A DNA stretch of 64,000 bases, from positions 246,747,981 through 246,811,980 of the forward strand of contig NC_084480.1 in assembly GCF_030035675.1 (NCBI RefSeq), in the 5' to 3' direction. The notes under the pieces were generated by a model, which was not told the origin of the DNA, did no database searches, and saw nothing but the letters and a program-made list of their open reading frames with translations. Position 1 is the stretch's first letter. Every line of letters begins with the position of its first letter. The position numbers were made by a program, and so were the translations under genes. The DNA comes from Rhineura floridana (lineage: Eukaryota; Chordata; Lepidosauria; Squamata; Rhineuridae). Of this stretch, positions 49,016 through 60,519 are shown in pieces.

Positions 49016-52000
49016 GTTTGCTTTTGCTTTTTTAAAAAAGTTACATATAGAACAGTTCACTGACCATTTGGACTACTGCATTGGCTCCAATTTGTAAATT
49101 GTTAGCAAAACATCCTCTGAAGTCTTTGTAAAATCTGATATCCTGGCTTAAAATTAATTGGCTTTTCCAAACTTTTATTTCCAGAACACCCTGAGTTAGA
49201 CATCAAAGATCTGGTGAGAGAATTTCATATGACTAGAGGTAAGACATTAGCAGCAAAGCAGTAGTTCTTAAGACAGAACTGCGTAGGTAATTCTATGATT
49301 CTTTCCCCCGACCCCCCAAGTTTTAAAATAAATACAGTGCAGTCATTGAGGCTGTGATTTGAAGTGGAACATTGGCATGGAGCAAGAGGGACTCTTCTCT
49401 TTTGTACCATTTTCTGGTTGATCCCCTCCCCCACCCCCCCATGCAAAGGGTGATTTTCAGCAGAAATATCATGGCACCAGGAGAATGGGTTAAGAAATCC
49501 CGTCTTCTTAAATATGTTACTGAATTATATATAAAATGTATCAAAGGGATGCTTTATGATTAACCTTTTAATTGCAACAAGGATGGTCCTTGCTCAGTAT
49601 TGGAAAAATCCAACAATTCCTTGTTTAGAGCTTGCATTTTTAAAGCATTAGAAATTGTGGGTGGTGTTCAGTGCTAGTCCTACTTAGAGTTAGGTTAATG
49701 GACATGACTGACTAAGGGTCAGTGGTCTACTCTGAGTAGGACTTTGTTGAATGCAATCCCAAATGCATGGATAAACTGAGACAGTATATAGAAGAAATTG
49801 ACAAGCACTATGCAAACTGTTCTTTTTTTCTAAATTGTAGCCTTTTATTTTTGTATTGGAATAATCGTTTTGGGTTAGGGAGACTTGATATCTCTGTATT
49901 TAGAAAATATGGAACTTTAGGAGTAAATTATTGTTGTTATTAATCCTAACAGCCTCATACAATTGTATATGGCCAGTGGTCCTGTGTGGAAAACTGACGT
50001 ATGCAGTTTGGTGCTCTAGAGATTCAAAACTGTCAGAGAGCTTTGAATCTATTTGGTTTCTCTTTTATTAATGTATTGGAAGGGGGACTAGCTCATCTGT
50101 GATCACAAAATTTATTTTGGAGGAACTTGCTTGTGATAGTTGGATCTTCTCCTTTCTTCTCCACTCTAGCTATCTGTTAACTGTTATTGCCATTGGGATT
50201 GTTGAACTGGTTATCTTTTCTTATTGTTTTATTTCTTGTTATATTCTTGTTTGTTTTGAAGTGCCGCATTGTACTATGTTCTGAAACATAAAAAAACCTA
50301 ATACTAATAATAGAAGCCCCCTTTCTGCCATGCCAGTCGTCCACATGGATCACAGTCTGAGGACTGGCATTGCATGAATTTAAAAGATTTTAAACAGAAT
50401 CACATAATGATTCACTACACATAATCTGCTATTCTGTCTCCAAATGATTCATCATAAAGGGGTTGTAACTGAGGCAGCTAAATTGGATTTGGAGAGCCCT
50501 TTAAATGTCTTGTGTTGGTACCTGGTAGAGTCAGGGAACAGGAACCTGTGGCCCTCCCATCAGCTTCAGCCAGCATGGCCAATAGTTGGGGATAATGGGA
50601 ATTATAGCCCACTCCAGCAACATCTGGAGAACCACAGCTTCCCCATTGCTGGTAGAAAGCTGACTTGTATTTTCTGGTAATAAAATGTAACCAAGAAGTA
50701 GCCGAATCCTCTGAAGATTTGGCTGCTTCTGTGTGTTCAGCATTTGTAGGTCAGTGAAGTTTGCAGGCTATTTGCATCTATATAGTTCCTTACACTGCAT
50801 AGATTTCTGTACCAGGACCAAATTGAGAGGTAGGTCAGGGCAAGAATCAAAGAACTCTATGGTACCTTTTGGCTTTTATGGGAAGATGGGGATAGAGCAA
50901 GGAACCGTGAAACGGGCTTACTGTAGCCCATTGCTGTATAATTTTCCTGGAAGCCCTGGCCCTTGGCTCATTTGCTGAAAGAATGTAGTTGATGATAAAT
51001 AAAACAATATTTTTATATTACTGCTTAGGCCGGAATTGTAGTACACATCCCTAGCAGTGAAATTACTCCTCCCTGAATTAAAAATAAATAGTTTGGGAGT
51101 GAAGCTTGCTTACCAAGCTTTTGAAGCAAAGACACTAATAGATGTATAAAGCAAGTATATCAGTTTTTAAAATAACGCAGCTGTCTAAGAACCTCTGACA
51201 TTCCTCTTGTCCTACTTTGTTATTTGAAAGATCTGCAGAAATTCAGCAATAGGACAGTCCTTACTAAAGTTTGGTTAAACCTAATGCCTTCAAGTGTTTT
51301 ATAGGGAAGATACAATAATAGGCTGCATTAAGAACATAAGAAGAGCCCTGCTGGATCAAACCAAAGGCTCATCTAGTCCAGCACTCTGTTCTCACAGTGG
51401 TCAATCAGATGCCCTCCTCTTCTTCTTCCTCCTCCTCCTCCTCATTATTGTTGTTGTTGTTGTTATTATTCCTCCCAAAGGGAGTTCAGGGTGGCAAACA
51501 GATGACAGAGCACTAAAAACCTCTTAAAAATATCTTAAAAATAATTCCAATACAGATGCAGACTGGGCTGAGGCCTCTACAAGGCGTGTTGAAAGAGGAA
51601 GGCCTTCAGTAGGTGTTGAAAAGACAAGAGATGGCACCTTTTAATATTTAAGGGGAGGGAATTCCAAAGGGTAGGTGCCACAACTCTAAAGGCCCAGTTC
51701 CTGATGAGATGGTATCTGATGAGATGGTATCTGCTGGAGGCCATCTCCTGCAGAGTGCAGTAATCAACTGCATATATAAGGGGTGAGTCAGTCTTTCATG
51801 TATTCTGATCCCAAGCTGTTTAGGCTTTATACACCAAAACCAGCACCTTGAACTAAGCCCGGTGGGAAGCCTACAAGCAGAACCTGAGTGTAAGAGCACT
51901 CTTCCCACCTGCGATTCCCACCAGCTGGTATTCAGAGGCATATTGCCTCCAACAGTGGAGACAGAACATATTCATAGTTCCTAGAAGCCATTAATAGTCT

Positions 52001-55000
52001 CCTCCTCCATGAATTTGTCTCATCCTCTTTTAAAGCCATCTCAGTTGGTAGACATCTTGTGGGAGCCAAGTCCATGGTTTGACTATGCACAGTGTGAAGA
52101 AGTGTTTCCTTTTGTCCTAAATCTGCCAACATTCACCTTCATTGAATGCCCCCAAGTTTTACCATTATGAGAGAGGAAAACAACCTTTCTCTGTTCCCTG
52201 TCTCCACACCATGCATAATTGTATACGCCTCTATCATGTCCCCTCTTAACACCTTTTCTCTAAACCAGTGGTTCCCAAACCTTTTTCTCCACAGACCACT
52301 TAAATTGCTGAGGGTCTTGTTGGACCACTTTATGCTTTTTCTGCCTGTTGTAGTAATTGTCAAGCGCTGTGCTAGATGCTGTAGGATTTTTAGTGGTACT
52401 TTTTATTGCTACTTTTATTTCCTATATTGTATTTAATTGTATTACAATTTACGTTCTGTAGAATTCAAATTGTAATGGGCTCCTTCTGGCATATACGTTT
52501 AATAAATAAAAATAATAAAATAAGAAATAAAAGAAGCAATTAAAATACAATTGCTATATGTATATTTATATAAATATGTATATTTAATGCAGAGATACTA
52601 CGGACCACCTGAATGAAGATTGTGGGCCATTGGTGGTCCATAGACCACGGTTTGGGAACCCCTGCTCTAAATTTTCTTAAAAACAACAACAGCAAATTTT
52701 GTAACGTTTCCTCATAGAGGAGTTTCTCTATCCCCTTCATCATTTTGATTGCTCTTTTCTGGACCTTTTCCAGCTGTAGTATGATTTTACTCCATGCTTT
52801 CAGAAAATATGAGATGGTACTTGTAAATGTGTATAGATAAATAAAAATAACAATTTAGGTAGTATATTCATTTTCGCTATTGCTAGCCAGCCGATCCACT
52901 TGTTTTTGTTTGTTTGATTTTGGCTGGAATCCAGAGAGCTTCAGGCATACTCCCAGGTGCTTACTTGTGAGTACCTGGGCTTTCTGGATTTTCTCTTCTG
53001 TCCACAGCTCTTCATACTGCATCAGAGGCTATTTTGCAAGATCTCCTGTTTATATCCCTTCCCTTGTGATGAGTTGTCTGCTCTGTTCTACCACGAGAGG
53101 TCCTTAGGACCCCTTTAGTTCAATGCTAGTTTGATTAGGAAAAAAATGGGAAGGATTCCTAAGAATAGACCCGCTAGATCAAAGCATCCTCTTCTTCCTG
53201 TGGCCAGCTGATGCCTATGGGAGGCCTGCAACCAACTACTGTTATGTGAGCTCATGCTGTTACAACAATGAGAAATAGCTAACTTTTAGTGATGCTTTCC
53301 TGTCTTCCCCTCCACCCCATGTCACCAGCATGCCCCTGTGTTTGCTAAAGTTTTCCCAACCCTCGGGAGCAGATTTGCAGGGGAGTGAGTGAGGAGGGAA
53401 GAGTGTGGGGAACAGGGCTGGTACCAGTGGGTGGCCAGGTTGGACACTGGCTGAAGGCCCCTGGTGCTGAGAGGGGCCCCTGCTGCTCAGGATAGGTGGA
53501 TGTAGTCCCCCTCGATGATCCACACTAGCATTGGGTTGTGGAGCATGTGCCCCTCGACCCCATGCTAGCGCGGATTGCGGAGCAGCAGCCACCTTCCCAG
53601 GCAACCCCACCCGCCACTGGCGTGGGTCAGCTATGCAACTTCCTGCAGCACCATGGTGCCGCATTAGCATGCTGTGCATGCATTCTTGCCATCGCCCAAG
53701 ATGGCAGTGGAGGTGTCAGCACTCCCTCTCCCAACGTTGATGATGGCAGGCATGAGCGCACAGCACACTAATCTGCTGATGTGGCTGGGCCTATTTAAGC
53801 CATTGACAGCAGTAGTAGTGCTGCTGCTGCTGCTGCTGAAGGCCTCTGCACTCTGGTGCCCAAGGGCCCGCGGCGGCATTCTGGTGCCTGCCCTGGTGAG
53901 GAAGTTACATTGCACAGCTGGGTTTTTTTTAAAAACAGATTTTTTAAAGATATTTTGTTTTAATATACTTTAATGTCTGTTTTAATGATGTTCTGTAGTG
54001 TTTTTAGTGTTTTTGTTTGCTGCCCTGGGCTCCTACTGGGAGAAAGGGAGGGATATAAATTTAATAAATAATCATAAAAGTCATGCTAGCATAACTGTTC
54101 TGTTAGATAATGCCCAATGTCTTTAACTGAAGCAACCTCACTTGGTAGCATTGTGCATGCACTATGGAGCCATTGTCTTTCTTCACTCACAAGAAACCAG
54201 TGACTTGGCAATACCTGGTGGAACGCCTCTCCCAATATGAACCTACCCGTACACTACGCTCAACATCTAAGGCCCTCCTCCGAGTACCATCCCATCGAGA
54301 GGCTCGGAGGGTGATGACTAGAACCAGGGCCTTTTCAGTAGTGGCCCCCGAACTGTGGAACAGTCTTCCTGATGAGGTGTGCCTGGCGCCGACGCTACTA
54401 TCTTTTCGGCGCCAGGTGAAAACCTTTTTATACTCCCAGGCATTTTAAAGTGTATTTTAAACAGCATTTCCGTATTTTGGATGTTGTTTGGTTCGTTATT
54501 GTTTGTTTGTTTTGTTTTTTGATTTATTGTATTTATTGTATTTATATATTGTGCTTGTTTTTATCTTTTTGTACACCGCCCAGAGAGCCTTCGGGCTTAG
54601 GGCGGTATATAAATTAAACTAAATAAATAAATAAATAAATTGATATTTTCGTGGAGTGTTCTTAAAGCATGGCTGTGGGAGAATTCCTTGATTGAGAAGA
54701 TCTTTCTAATGATATACCCTACATTTCCCTTCACTTCCTTTTATGTTCTTGACTTCCAGACTCCTCTTAATCACTCATGTTAACATTTCTTCCATCTGTC
54801 ACAGTATATTTATAACTTCCATCCTCTCTTTGTCTTCTATCACATTGTTTAATTTAGGGAAAGTCTGCCTGAAGCACCTTGTGCTGTTGATTTAGCACTT
54901 CATTGTGAAAGTGAAAGCATGAATAGTATGATGTGATTGGGAGGGGGAGGGGAGGCACAATCTTCATTGTCAATGCTACCTTCATTGACTCTCCATAATT

Positions 55001-58000
55001 TGCCCATTTGCCATTTGGACTACGCGGCAAGGATTAAGTAGTTTCCATGGGGTGGAAATTAATGACATCTCAAAAAGCTCCATGTAAAAGTATCTTTTAG
55101 ACTGATGCAAAACCCAAAACAAGTGAAAAACAGCCACCGCCCAAAGAACACTCTCTGCATTGCAAACCATTTAGTGCATCACCCCTGCTGCAGGTTTGGA
55201 GAATTTCTTTATGCAGTCACAAAATTCCTCATCCCCAACCAGTCCCAGATCCCTCTTGTAAGGCAGGGATGGCACTGAGTGATTGGCAGCAGCAGGTCAA
55301 CAGGGATTCTGTCTCCCAATTGTTTAACAGTAGCCAAAACAAAACGTGCATGCACTTCTAAGTAGGTTGCTGAGATGAAGGGACGGGAGAGGAAAAGCAG
55401 GAGTAATTTTTTTGCGGACTTAGTTCTGCTACTGAAAACAAATTCCTCAGCTGACCATGTGGACAGAGGTACCATGGCTCTTATTCTAAGGACGTGTTGC
55501 CCCACCCCAACCCCAGGCATGCCCCTGGTTGGTGGGCCTCAGGGCTCTAGTTAAAAAAAAAAAGTATATCCCACAAACCTGAGGTGTGTGAGGCATACTC
55601 CACAAACAGCTTGCAATATGGGCTTCTGGCCAGGGCTAATTAAAAGAGGACTCTGCATGGTGGCTATTTAGTTCATCGGCCCTGAGACCTGGTCAGGTCC
55701 TTGAGGCCCATGACTATCGTTTGGTCCACAAGGCAATAACTTGTTTGAAGTGGAAAGGAACTTGTGATTTGTAGGAATCTGGAATTTGCATCAAAGGTGT
55801 TCAACAGACATTCTGTAAGGAACATGGATGCCTTACTCAGTCAGATCAGTGTCTCGCTCAGTGTTGTTTACACTGACTAGCAGCTCTCTGGAGTTTTAGA
55901 TAGAGGCCTTTCTCAGTCCTGTTTGGCAGTGATAGGGATTGAACAAGGGACCTTCTATATGCAAAGTACATGCTCTGTCACTGAGCTATGGCCCTTCCCC
56001 AAAGGAAGGAATTGGTTTTCAAGAAAGGGAACTAATTTTGTCTAGGGCAGAGGTTCCTAAACTCTGGTCTGGGGACCATCAGTGGCCCACGAGCCTCATT
56101 CAGGTGTTCTGCGGCATGTTCACATGAAATATATTGATTTTTAATTGTATTTTATTGCTGCTTTTATTTCTGAGATTATATTTTACTGCAATACAGTTTG
56201 AATACCATGGAATGTAAATTGTCATATAATAAAATACAACATAAGAAATAAAAGAAGCAGTACAAATACAACTAAAAATCCTACAGCATCTAGTACAGCA
56301 CATTACAATTGCTACAATGGTTAGAAAATGGTCCACCAAGACCCTCAGCAATTTTCAAGTGGTCTGTGGGGAACAAGGGTTGGGAACCACTGGTCTTGGC
56401 CATTTCTGACAATTCAACTACCATGCTGACAGCATTTCCTGTTCAGTGTGTGAAATGTAAAGTGAAAGTGTAAAAAGGCCAATATTTGGGGTATGATTCA
56501 TCATTACAGAAAACTAGCTCCCTGCTTTTCTGTGACAGTTGAATCTATGGAACAACCTCCAGCTTCACAAACCACCTCTGGTTATGTTAGCTGGGTGTTG
56601 ACTCTCCCCACAGCTAATAAACAGGAGCATTAAGCTTTCAACTGGACGTGGAAGCAAGCGGTTTTAAGCAACTGAAAGTTTGCAATTGATGTGTTTGTTT
56701 TTGCTTTAAGGAGAAACCCGTTTAACTTGCTTCATATTTGTCCTGCAGTGGAGGGATGGGCTGAAGGAACCACAGGTGCAACGCAAGTGCCCCGTGGCAA
56801 AAGGGCTGATGTCGGAGATGCTTTTAGACCAGATGCAACGACTCCAATTTCTGATGAGCCTAAACGGAAGGAGAAATCTACTGACACAGAAGAGGACCAG
56901 ATAAATGAAGAACCTTGTCGTGAACAGAGCACCAAGACCACTCAATACCCATCAACTGTTGATGAATTTGTGGTGGACAAGGCTGGGGATGAAAAGGGAG
57001 CTGGACTTGCTTATGTCCCAGCTGATCCAGCCCAGCTGGCAGCACAGATGCTAGGTAACATTGAACTTGTTGCTTCTGAGCCTGAATTGAAGGATGCGGC
57101 AGTCTCGGTGCAGACCCTTCCTACGTCATCCCACAGTGTAGAAAAAGTGGATGATGCTGCCCCAGCACTTGCTTCGGCACCTTCCCCAGCCCCAACAGAA
57201 GCAGCAGCTGCTGAAGAAGAAGCACCTGCCCCCACAGAAGCAGAACCTGCCTCTGCCCCCGCAGAAGCAGAACCTGCCCCCGCAGAAGCAGAACCTGCCC
57301 TTGCAGAAGTCGCACCTGCAGCCTCTGCACACTCTCTCAGGGTTGGGTCAGCCACTCACAGTCAGACCTCCATTCCTGGGGAGGTAGTTACCTCAGGCAG
57401 TCAGGCTGAGCAACCACCTGCCGACATAATAGATCCAGCTTCCTCAGCCCCCTTGCAGGAAGAACAGCCACCCCCGCCACCACCACCTCCTCCTGATATT
57501 GACCCATTGCAGGCTGAATCTTGTTCAAGTGAAATTGAGCTCACATCAGACATACAGATCACACCCATGTGTGACGATGATCCCGATGCTGGTGGAGAGC
57601 CCCAACCACCACCTTACGTAGAGCAGTTTCCACAGCAAATAGTAATTCCTTTCGTAGACACTGTAGCATGTCTCTTAGATCCACTAATGGCTTCGCTAAA
57701 TGCAGGTCAGTTTGCTAGTATTCTAGATCCATCTGCAGATGATGCAGAATGTGACCCTGACAGGATGGATACTACAGAGGAACTGAGATCAGCTGACCCA
57801 GGTTTTATTATGTCAGGTAAGAAAGTCAAGATATTTCTGAAAGCTACCTATTCTGTGTTGTAGTAATATTATTGCTCCATAAGTAACAAACGGCTCCAGC
57901 TCCTCAAATGCACTTGCACTGATAGAAGCCCAGCTGAAACCGAGGTCACATCCACACCAGACATTTGAAGCTCATGGCTTGACCCAAAGAATGCTGGGAA

Positions 58001-60049
58001 CTGCCTTTTACCCCTCACAGAGCTACAATTCCCAGTACCATTAACAAGCTACAGTTTCCAACATTCTTTGGAGGAAGCCATGTGCTTTAAATGTGTGAGG
58101 TGGATGTGACCCAGAAGGGCTGGTGCAAGTAGAGTGCCTTGAGGACTGGAGCTTTACTTACTTAAATGCAAATACCCATGGCAGTGCGACTTTGAGATGA
58201 ATGATTGGTCACTCTTGCTTTGGGGGAGTTGCAGGTCCCACAGCACTTGCCTAGCTAGGATGTGCATGTCTGGAATTTTTGCCTGTAGAGGCCTTTCAGG
58301 TGTGTGGTTGATTGTGAGTGAGCCCCAGAACTTATCTTGGCTGAGTGCCAACTGCTCAAATTTCCTGCTCAGGCCATGCATTATTTTCTGCAAACAGATT
58401 GGGCAGGGCAGGACAACACTCAGCTAGGGGAGCAATGGGTGAGTACGGCAATATGTTTCAAACTTTCTTTAAACCATGATTAGCCACTCTCACAGCAGAC
58501 TATGCATCTCAAATCAGAATTACGCACATGCTCACGGTGGCTAATGCAGAGTGATGTGGGTGGCTATGACTTCAAGCATATTTTTTTACCAAATATTTTG
58601 TTGCTCAGCCATGGCATCAGCCATAGGTTTTTGCATTTAAAAGAAATGGTGGTGGTTGCCTCTGCTGTCCCATTAGGTCCTGTCTTCTCCAGATTGTCGA
58701 CAGAGAGGGACTAATTGCTTCCAGAGAACTGCAGAGGTTGCTGCAGCTGGAGGATTGGCTTCCCATCACAACATGACATCTCCCATTCACTTCTCTCCCT
58801 CAGTGATAAGTGAGTAGCCCACTCCTGTCCTCAACTGGAGAAGCTCCCCTTGTGTCTTTCTCATTGAATGGTGCGGATTTGCCCTACGATTACAGTCTCC
58901 CTAGAACCCATTAGAGAGGTAGGTAGGTAAGAACTAAAAGCATCTTACAGGAGAGAGAAGGCTGAAGGGATAAAGGGATAAAAAAGGTTGGCACGGCTGG
59001 ACAGGCTGTGGAAGAGACATTTTCAAATCTGATCTTTGCGGTACTCAAAACATATAAATAAAAACTGTGTCCTAAATTTTACAACTAACGGAAGTACCTC
59101 CACATGTAAATTTAATAGTCTGGATTTATTTCAAAATTTTTGAAAACCGCTTACTAGGATTGGAGTCAGCCACATTTTAGCAAAACACCTCTTTCATCAT
59201 ATCTGCATTTCCATCACCACATACAGCACTGCTTGTGGCTCTTCTGTTTCAGTCATGCCAAGGTCCTACTTGTTGCCTTCAGGGATTCTCTCCTCTCTGT
59301 AACATGCTTTCTTGCGGCATATAAAGTTGTGGGTAAGGCTATGCAATGTGACTGCACTTCGTACATCCGAGTAGATGGTCTTTCATGCCAGCAAATTTTC
59401 TTTAAATTTTTATTTTATAGCCATGGCAACAAGCGAACCAGGACAGCCACCACCATATTCTAATGTGTGGACTCTCTATTGTCTAACTGATATGAATCAA
59501 CAAGGTCGTAAGTCACCTCCACCACCCCTTCCACCTGTTGGTACTGGTGCTCCTGTTCCCCAGGCAACCCTATTCATATCTAGTGGTAAGGACCAGCCAC
59601 AGTATCTACAGCCGCAGATGATACAACAAGGTCAACCACCACAAGTGTCCTCTCCAACTTATGTGATGATGGAAGATGGGAAGAAGGGAAATGCTCCACC
59701 TTTCATTTTAGTGGGCTCTTCTGTTCAGAATAAACAGGACTGGAAACCCATCCCCGGCCATGCTGTCCTTGCACAGCCAGATGCTGGCGGTACTGTGAGG
59801 AGGTTCGCTACAATCCCTGTACCAGTCGCCAGGGCAGCAGATCCGAAAATGGCCAATCCCAATTTTAACTCCGCACAGGATAGCGGCAGGCCTCCAACTC
59901 CAGTTTTTCTTTCAGTTGCCATACCACTGGAAGATGTGATGACTGGGAAGAAGGGCTCAGGAGCTGGGGATAAAGCACCCTTTGCAGGCAGCTATGGTAT
60001 AGCAGGAGAGATCACATTTACTACTGCCTCTGTACGCAGGACAGAATAG
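48868..60049 (+). CDS. CABYR: CABYR, calcium-binding tyrosine phosphorylation-regulated sperm flagellar protein
   Basis: Coding parts 48868-49015, 49185-49238, 56749-57816 and 59421-60049 sum to 1899 nt: 632 residues plus TAG. The N-terminus MHTAKPRMVVPYGLKTLLEG matches human CABYR from its start and forms the RIIa-type docking domain (residues about 10-50), which pairs with AKAPs in the sperm fibrous sheath. CR-A shares KSTDTEED, AYVPADPAQLAAQMLG and EQFPQQIVIPF with the human protein. CR-B shares the MATSE start, WTLYCLTD, APPFILVGS, GHAV and APF.GSYGIAGE. The start is chosen because an upstream in-frame ATG at 48793 lies before the splice acceptor. CR-A is acidic, Ala/Pro/Glu-rich and longer in low-complexity repeats than I recall in mammals. 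Capacitation-linked tyrosine phosphorylation and calcium binding are known for the family, not shown here. Confidence 0.95.
49185..49238 (+). CDS. CABYR: CABYR second coding exon
   Basis: 54 nt encoding (E)HPELDIKDLVREFHMTR, ending one base into the next codon. Acceptor TTTATTTCCAG, donor GTAAGA. It completes the docking-domain tail (human DIKDLVKQFHQIK). Confidence 0.94.
50534..50660. mobile_element. Short palindromic MITE copy
   Basis: GGAACCTGTGGCCCTCCCAT and the inverse CATCTGGAGAACCACAGCTT around CCAGCATGGCCAATAG. Confidence 0.6.
51413..51861 (-). mobile_element. LINE-like 3' segment inserted in CR1
   Basis: Starts with a simple C/T then TTG/TTA tract (51413-51470), then CCCAAAGGGAGTTCAGGGTG and a body ending GTTTAGGCTTTATACACCAA and CAGCACCTTGAACTAAGCCC. 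This resembles abundant squamate L2-type 3' sequence in antisense. A local 16-base duplication of GATGAGATGGTATCT lies at 51704-51733. Confidence 0.5.
52266..52664. mobile_element. hAT nonautonomous element with terminal repeats and 8-bp target duplication
   Basis: Ends CAGTGGTTCCCAAACC and GGTTTGGGAACCCCTG. Flanks CTCTAAAC / CTCTAAAT match at 7 of 8 positions and disrupt CR1. The interior is AT-rich with AATAAATAAAAATAATAAAA. Confidence 0.8.
53413..53895. mobile_element. hAT-like GC-rich nonautonomous element
   Basis: Ends CAGGGCTGGTACCAG and CTGGTGCCTGCCCTG (12 of 15 inverted matches). Flanks GTGGGGAA / GTGAGGAA are a 7-of-8 target duplication. The interior has a (CTG)n run at 53819-53837 and open frames with no homology. 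Confidence 0.75.
54020..54075 (+). mobile_element. L2-type 3' tail
   Basis: TGCCCTGGGCTCCTACTGGG, GGGAGGGATATAAATTTAAT and AATAAATAAT. Confidence 0.55.
54190..54640 (+). mobile_element. L2 LINE 3' end fragment
   Basis: Open frame reads YLVERLSQYEPTRTLRSTSK, ALLRVPSHREARRVMTRTRA and FSVVAPELWNSLPDEVCLAP, parallel to the copy at 26195. Ends TACACCGCCCAGAGAGCCTT..GGGCGGTATATAAATTA and AAATAAATAAATAAATAAAT. Confidence 0.85.
55811..56000 (-). mobile_element. tRNA-derived SINE
   Basis: The minus strand carries GCCATAGCTCAGTGACAGAG, GGTCCCTTGTTCAATCCC and the GCTGCTAGTCAGTGTAAACA body. Confidence 0.7.
56048..56392. mobile_element. hAT nonautonomous element, second copy in opposite orientation
   Basis: Ends CAGAGGTTCCTAAACTC and GGGTTGGGAACCACTG. 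The interior (CCTACAGCATCTAGTACAGC, GACCCTCAGCAATTTTCAAG) is the complement of 52266-52664. Flanks GTCTAGGG / GTCTTGGC are a weak target duplication. Confidence 0.75.
56749..57816 (+). CDS. CABYR: CABYR CR-A exon
   Basis: 1068 nt (356 codons), phase 1 at both ends, acceptor TTTGTCCTGCAG, donor GTAAGA. It encodes VEGWAEGTT, KEKSTDTEEDQ, TKTTQYPS and AYVPADPAQLAAQMLG, then an Ala/Pro/Glu repeat block (about 57160-57330, repeated PAEAEPA units), a run of nine prolines near 57468-57494, and YVEQFPQQIVIPFVDTVACL. If the donor is not used, the frame stays open to TAG at 57861-57863, giving a 438-residue CR-A-terminated protein. It is expected to supply the acidic calcium-binding and PxxP-bearing part. 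Confidence 0.94.
57817..59420 (+). other. CABYR intron between CR-A and CR-B
   Basis: Holds the solo MITE (57944-58111). 58112-59420 shows no recognised exon or repeat. Reading through the first 47 bases reaches TAG at 57861. Confidence 0.5.
57944..58111. mobile_element. Solo palindromic MITE in the last CABYR intron
   Basis: Ends GGTCACATCCACACC and GGTGGATGTGACC. The interior has ACAATTCCCAG and CTGGGAA arms as in the foldback MITE, but it is shorter (168 bp). Confidence 0.65.
59421..60049 (+). CDS. CABYR: CABYR CR-B exon
   Basis: Acceptor TTTTATTTTATAG; begins CC ATG GCA, so G from either upstream exon makes GCC-ATG-GCA in frame. It encodes MATSEPGQPPPYSNVWTLYC, a proline-rich stretch SPPPPLPPVG, PTYVMMEDGKK, APPFILVGSSVQ, PVFLSVAIPLEDV and GSYGIAGEITFTTASVRR, then TAG at 60047-60049. 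It matches the human CR-B region. A strong donor (AAAAG|GTAAGT at 60057) lies eight bases past the stop, so a further noncoding exon is likely. Confidence 0.94.
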
Positions 60050-60519
60050 CAAAAAGGTAAGTCGATCAATTCACATGGCGTTCTCTTCCGACCTAATGGG
60101 CAGAGCAACTGTATAGAGTGAAATGGGTGTGCAGAGAAAAACAAAGATGGTAGTGGGCATGTTTTGAGGGCTTAAAATATAAGGGCATTTTGTAGTTGGC
60201 TACATTTTGGGTTGTCTGCTGCAGCCACTCTGGGATGAGAATTTTTTGTTCTAAGGCTGTAAGCCAGAAGACCTTTACACTACATTTGTTTTAAGCATTT
60301 TCCTCTGGAGAAGCACCCCAACTTATTTGGAAACGACCATGTTTTATAAGGCGGCTGATGTGAAAACTGCCAATAGGAAAGATGCTTCTGTGACACAAGC
60401 ATGCTATTTTCTTAGCGTGTTCCTATTGGGAACTACAAATAATGCATCTATAGACTGTGTTGATGTAAAAAAAAAGATTTGGGGGCTGCTGATACAGGGA
60501 CAATAAAATGTTGGTATTG

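Larger units (their letters stand above)
51330..52790 (-). mobile_element. CR1 LINE 3' portion, split by two later insertions
   Basis: CR1 antisense blocks are AGAACATAAGAAGAGCCCTG (51330-51412), GGGAAGCCTACAAGCAGAAC to AACACCTTTTCTC (51862-52265) and CTCATAGAGGAGTTTCTCTA to CTGGACCTTTTCCAGCTGTA (52665-52790). The first break holds 51413-51861, the second the hAT element 52266-52664. Confidence 0.75.
49239..56748 (+). other. CABYR intron before CR-A
   Basis: Contains, in order, a MITE (50534), CR1 split by a LINE-like insert and a hAT element (51330-52790), a hAT element (53413-53895), L2 tails and fragment (54020-54640), a SINE (55811-56000) and a second hAT copy (56048-56392). 49250-50530, 50670-51320, 52800-53400 and 54650-55800 show no recognised feature. 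Confidence 0.5.

Noticed and set aside
53260-53771. Open frames on both strands in GC-rich sequence
   Set aside because: Explained by the hAT-like element 53413-53895; no homology.
57011-57355. Alanine/cysteine-rich minus-strand ORFs opposite CABYR CR-A
   Set aside because: They mirror the repetitive CR-A codons; CR-A itself is clearly coding by homology and phase.
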